9,301 nt of DNA. Source: UMGS1649 sp964481385. GTDB taxonomy: Bacteria > Bacillota > Clostridia > TANB77 > CAG-465. Positions 7,025-9,301 of the stretch are shown in pieces. Every line of letters starts with the position of its first letter. Position 1 is the stretch's first letter. Made by a program: the position numbers and the translations under genes. Where the stretch lies: positions 1 through 9,301 of the forward strand of contig CAYZTN010000049.1 in assembly GCA_964481385.1 (NCBI GenBank), in the 5' to 3' direction. A model generated the notes under the pieces. It worked only from the letters and a program-made list of their open reading frames with translations, was not told the DNA's origin and ran no database searches.

Positions 7025-7241
7025 CAGGGTAGAGAAATAGCAAATTGCTATCGTCCCTCCTATTGTACCGTACGTACGGTTCTCGTATAAGGCGTTACAT
7101 TAATTACAAAGACTCAAGAATTTTGATATACCACTTCCTTCATCCCAACATTACTGTTTTCGACTTGTGGTTCACTACACTTGGTGGCAAATACCCATGA
7201 CTGAACTTTCACCAGTAAGATTATTGCCATGCCTGGCACAC
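7025..7241 (-). mobile_element. Collapsed group II intron remnant with fused 5' and 3' ends
   Basis: On the minus strand it opens with GTGTGCCAGGCATGGC and follows the other remnant for 129 nt (7113-7241). It then jumps to a 3'-end-like segment. A 34-nt stretch (7065-7098) containing CGCC and CGTACGTACGGT has the length and landmarks of domain V of class C introns, which carry a CGC triad. Next comes a hairpin (ATAGCA/TGCTAT inside AGGGA/TCTCT) resembling domain VI, ending CTACCC near 7026. Active class C introns are close to 2 kb with a reverse transcriptase gene; here all the middle is gone. Domain V pairing has at least two mismatches in either register I tried, so the ribozyme is very probably dead. 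It sits directly behind the engB terminator. Confidence 0.75.
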
Positions 7242-7243
7242 CA

Positions 7244-7282
7244 AATAAAAGATACGGCTTAAGCTAAACCGTATCTTTTATT
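7244..7282 (-). terminator. serS-engB operon terminator
   Basis: A 14-bp perfect stem AATAAAAGATACGG / CCGTATCTTTTATT (7244-7257 with 7269-7282) encloses an 11-nt loop containing CTTAAG. On the minus strand the GC part is followed by TTTTATTTG. The stem overlaps the last codons and stop of engB. The group II intron remnant starts 3 nt beyond it. Confidence 0.85.
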
Positions 7283-7842
7283 ATATCTAAAACACTTTCT
7301 AGATTTTGTTTTGTTTCAGAAGAAAAAGGGGTAAGCTTTTTATCTGAAAACAAAGCTTTCTCAATGTCTTTTACAGCAGTATCTTGTTTTAGTTTAGATA
7401 GCTTATCTGCTTTGTTTAAAATAACTGTAAAGTCTAGGCCAGATGAAGCAAGCCAGTCATACATTTGTCTATCTTCAGAAGATGGCATGTGTCTTATATC
7501 TATTAACAAAAATATATGGCGTATGTTTTTGTTATTTTCCAAAAAGTAATTAGTAAGTTTGTTTATATTTTCTTTTTCTTTTTGTGACATGGTAGAGTAT
7601 CCGTAACCTGGAAGGTCTACTATGTAAAAAGAATTATCTACTAAAAAGAAGTTTAAGCTTTTAGTTTTACCAGGAGTTGCTCCGACTTTTGCAGTATTTT
7701 TGTTATTACAAAGACTGTTTATAAAGGAAGACTTACCAACATTAGACTTTCCTGCTATTGCTATAACAGGAAGGTCGTCATAAATAAGAGACTGCTTATC
7801 AAAGCTAGACTTTATAAATTTTACATTTTTTAAATATTCCAT
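7264..7842 (-). CDS. engB: Ribosome biogenesis GTP-binding protein EngB (YsxC/YihA)
   Basis: EngB is a cytoplasmic GTPase needed for late assembly of the 50S ribosomal subunit. The 192-residue length is typical. All G motifs are present: G1 GKSNVGKS (31-38), G2 threonine in GATPGKT (54-60), G3 DLPGYG (76-81), G4 NKAD (143-146) and G5 SSE (174-176). The ATG at 7840-7842 lies 4 bp after the serS stop, and its ribosome site (AAAAAGGA) is inside the end of serS, indicating translational coupling. Pairing with serS instead of the more usual lon/clpX context is a local arrangement. The terminator stem includes its final codons. Confidence 0.97.
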   Translation of the reverse strand: MEYLKNVKFIKSSFDKQSLIYDDLPVIAIAGKSNVGKSSFINSLCNNKNTAKVGATPGKTKSLNFFLVDNSFYIVDLPGYGYSTMSQKEKENINKLTNYFLENNKNIRHIFLLIDIRHMPSSEDRQMYDWLASSGLDFTVILNKADKLSKLKQDTAVKDIEKALFSDKKLTPFSSETKQNLESVLDIIKDTV

Positions 7843-7846
7843 ATGT

Positions 7847-9142
7847 TTAGTCCTTTTTCTTAGGTGTAATTTTTTCCGTGCCGCCCATGTATGGTCTTAG
7901 TGCTACTGGAATTGAAATGCTTCCGTCTTCATTGTAGTTATTTTCAACAAATGCTATAAGCCCACGAGGAGAAGCTAGTACTGTGTTGTTTAGTGTAGTT
8001 AAGAAGTAGTTACCTTTATCTGCAGAACGAGCGCGTATGCTTAGTCTTCTTGCTTGTGCGTCACCTAATGTAGAACAACTTCCAACTTCAAAGTATTTTT
8101 GTTGTCTTGGTGACCAAGCTTCAACGTCACAAGATTTTACTTTAAGGTCTGCTAAATCTCCACTGCAACATTCTAGCGTTCTTACTGGAATATCTAAGCT
8201 TCTAAAGAATTCTACTGTATAACTCCACATTTTGTTATACCAGTCCATTGCGTCTTCTGGCTTACATAGTACTACCATTTCTTGTTTTTCAAATTGGTGT
8301 ACTCTATATATTCCACGTTCTTCTATACCATGAGCGCCAACTTCTTTTCTAAAGCATGGAGAGTATGATGTAAGTGCTAAAGGAAGTTTTGCTTCGTCTA
8401 TTGTTTGTCCTTTAAATTTACCAATCATTGAGTGCTCACTTGTTCCAATTAAAAACAAGTCTTCGCCTTCAATTTTATACATCATCGCGTCCATTTCTTC
8501 AAAGCTCATCACTCCGTTTACAACGTCACTTCTTATCATGAAAGGTGGAACACAATATGTAAAACCTTTAGATATCATAAAGTCACGAGCGTAGCTTATC
8601 ATAGAAGAGTGAATGCGTGCAATATCTCCTTGCAAGTAATAAAAGCCGTTGCCGCTAGTTCTACTAGCACTTTCTTTATCTAGCCCATCAAATGCACCTA
8701 AAATATCTGCGTGATAAGGTACTTCATAACTTGGGATAGTAGGCTCACCAAATTTTTCGTTTTCCACATTTTCGCTATCATCTTTTCCGATCGGAACAGA
8801 CGCGTCAATTATATTTGGTATAACCATCATTTTAGTTTTAAGAGTTTCTGCAGTAGTAGCTTCCTCAGCTTCAATATCAACAAGCTCTTCGTTTATTTTA
8901 ACAACTTCTGCCTTCTTTTCATTTGCCAAGTCTATTTCTTTATTTCTCATTAAGCTTCCAATTTCTTGACTTATACTGTTGCGCTTAGTTCTAAGTGTAT
9001 CACCTTGTTGTTTAAGGTCACGAAGTTTCTTATCTAATTCAATTACTTCGTCTACTAGTGGTAGTTTATGGTCTTGGTATTTTTTCTTAATATTTTCTTT
9101 TACTATATCTGGATTTTCTCTAACAAATTTTATGTCTAGCAT
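7847..9142 (-). CDS. serS: Seryl-tRNA synthetase
   Basis: SerRS charges tRNA-Ser with serine in the cytoplasm. The 431-residue protein has the typical layout: an N-terminal long-armed coiled coil (about 28-105) that grips the tRNA variable arm, then a class II catalytic core. Motif 2 is FRKEVGAHGIEERGIYRVHQFEK (264-286, broken here as FRKEVG and GIYRVHQFEK). GTSEHSMIG (233-241) stands at the serine/ATP site. Motif 3 contains R393 in VLASPRGLIAFVENN. TSEH and ASPRG differ from the TSEVPL and AVGRT versions of the best-studied enzymes, suggesting a distinct SerRS subgroup. The ATG at 9140-9142 follows AAAGGAG (9150-9156). The lysine-rich tail KKKD overlaps the engB ribosome site. The leader is too short for a T-box. 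Confidence 0.97.
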   Translation of the reverse strand: MLDIKFVRENPDIVKENIKKKYQDHKLPLVDEVIELDKKLRDLKQQGDTLRTKRNSISQEIGSLMRNKEIDLANEKKAEVVKINEELVDIEAEEATTAETLKTKMMVIPNIIDASVPIGKDDSENVENEKFGEPTIPSYEVPYHADILGAFDGLDKESASRTSGNGFYYLQGDIARIHSSMISYARDFMISKGFTYCVPPFMIRSDVVNGVMSFEEMDAMMYKIEGEDLFLIGTSEHSMIGKFKGQTIDEAKLPLALTSYSPCFRKEVGAHGIEERGIYRVHQFEKQEMVVLCKPEDAMDWYNKMWSYTVEFFRSLDIPVRTLECCSGDLADLKVKSCDVEAWSPRQQKYFEVGSCSTLGDAQARRLSIRARSADKGNYFLTTLNNTVLASPRGLIAFVENNYNEDGSISIPVALRPYMGGTEKITPKKKD

Positions 9143-9174
9143 AAAAACACTCCTTTAATTTTGAATTTAGCAAT

Positions 9175-9203
9175 ATTATATTACAGGAAAGTATAATTTT
9201 CAA
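9175..9203 (-). promoter_or_regulatory. serS-engB promoter
   Basis: On the minus strand TTGAAA (9198-9203) and a perfect TATAAT (9175-9180) are separated by 17 bp. The start would be near 9168, giving a leader of about 25 nt that contains only the ribosome site. Confidence 0.75.
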
Positions 9204-9232
9204 GATAAATGTGGTATTTGAATTTAAAAGTA

Positions 9233-9301
9233 TGTCGCTGGTCGCTGTGTCACTTGTCGCTGTCACCGTTACTGTCACTGTCACTGGTCACTGGTCACTT
9301 G
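9233..9301. repeat. GTGAC-type short tandem array at the window edge
   Basis: From TGTCGCTG to the end of the window the sequence is built almost wholly of 6-7-bp units, read on the minus strand as variants of GTGACC, GTGACA, GCGACA and GCGACC. It is much richer in G and C than its surroundings, carries no obvious gene and runs off the window, so its full size is unknown. It lies about 30 bp upstream of the serS -35 element. Confidence 0.75.

Noticed and set aside
9143..9232. T-box riboswitch ahead of serS
   Set aside because: The promoter at 9175-9203 leaves only about 25 nt of leader, and no T-box sequence or antiterminator is visible.

Overview
The window is AT-rich DNA from a low-GC Gram-positive bacterium, most likely a member of the Clostridia/Firmicutes. 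This rests on strong AGGAG-type ribosome binding sites, TTGACA/TATAAT-type promoters with 17-bp spacers, a tRNA gene with encoded CCA, a minimal FtsY, and class C-like group II intron remnants placed behind terminators. I cannot name the species.

Left half, mainly + strand. A terminator hairpin (19-54) precedes a promoter and asnB (175-2005). asnB encodes glutamine-hydrolysing asparagine synthetase and is split by one extra G in a GGGG run at 1012-1015. A terminator follows, then about 750 bp without a convincing gene. Next comes a solitary tRNA-Leu(UAG) on the minus strand with its own promoter and terminator. Facing away from it is a tight three-gene + strand cluster: a double zinc-ribbon protein, ftsY (SRP receptor GTPase) and a phosphoglycerate-mutase-like histidine phosphatase. 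Gaps of 8-9 bp, with ribosome sites overlapping the preceding stop codons, suggest one transcript.

Right half, minus strand. A promoter drives serS (seryl-tRNA synthetase) and then engB (ribosome-assembly GTPase), 4 bp apart, ending in a terminator that overlaps the engB stop. Directly behind that terminator lies a 217-nt collapsed group II intron holding only a 5' piece of domain I and a 3' piece resembling domains V-VI. Next come a 33-bp tandem repeat, a strong promoter and a lone AAA ATPase/DUF4143 gene with its own terminator. Directly behind that second terminator is another relic, a longer domain I fragment of the same intron family. A 69-bp GTGAC-type short tandem array, continuing beyond the window, lies upstream of serS.

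Most genes are housekeeping functions: amino acid supply, tRNA charging, protein targeting and ribosome assembly. The accessory part is 5280-7241: the ATPase gene, its repeat-bearing upstream region, and the two intron relics, all in the same orientation. I see no complete novel system. The most interesting features are this ATPase islet with its 33-bp repeats, the paired terminator-targeted intron remnants, and the single-base lesion in asnB.
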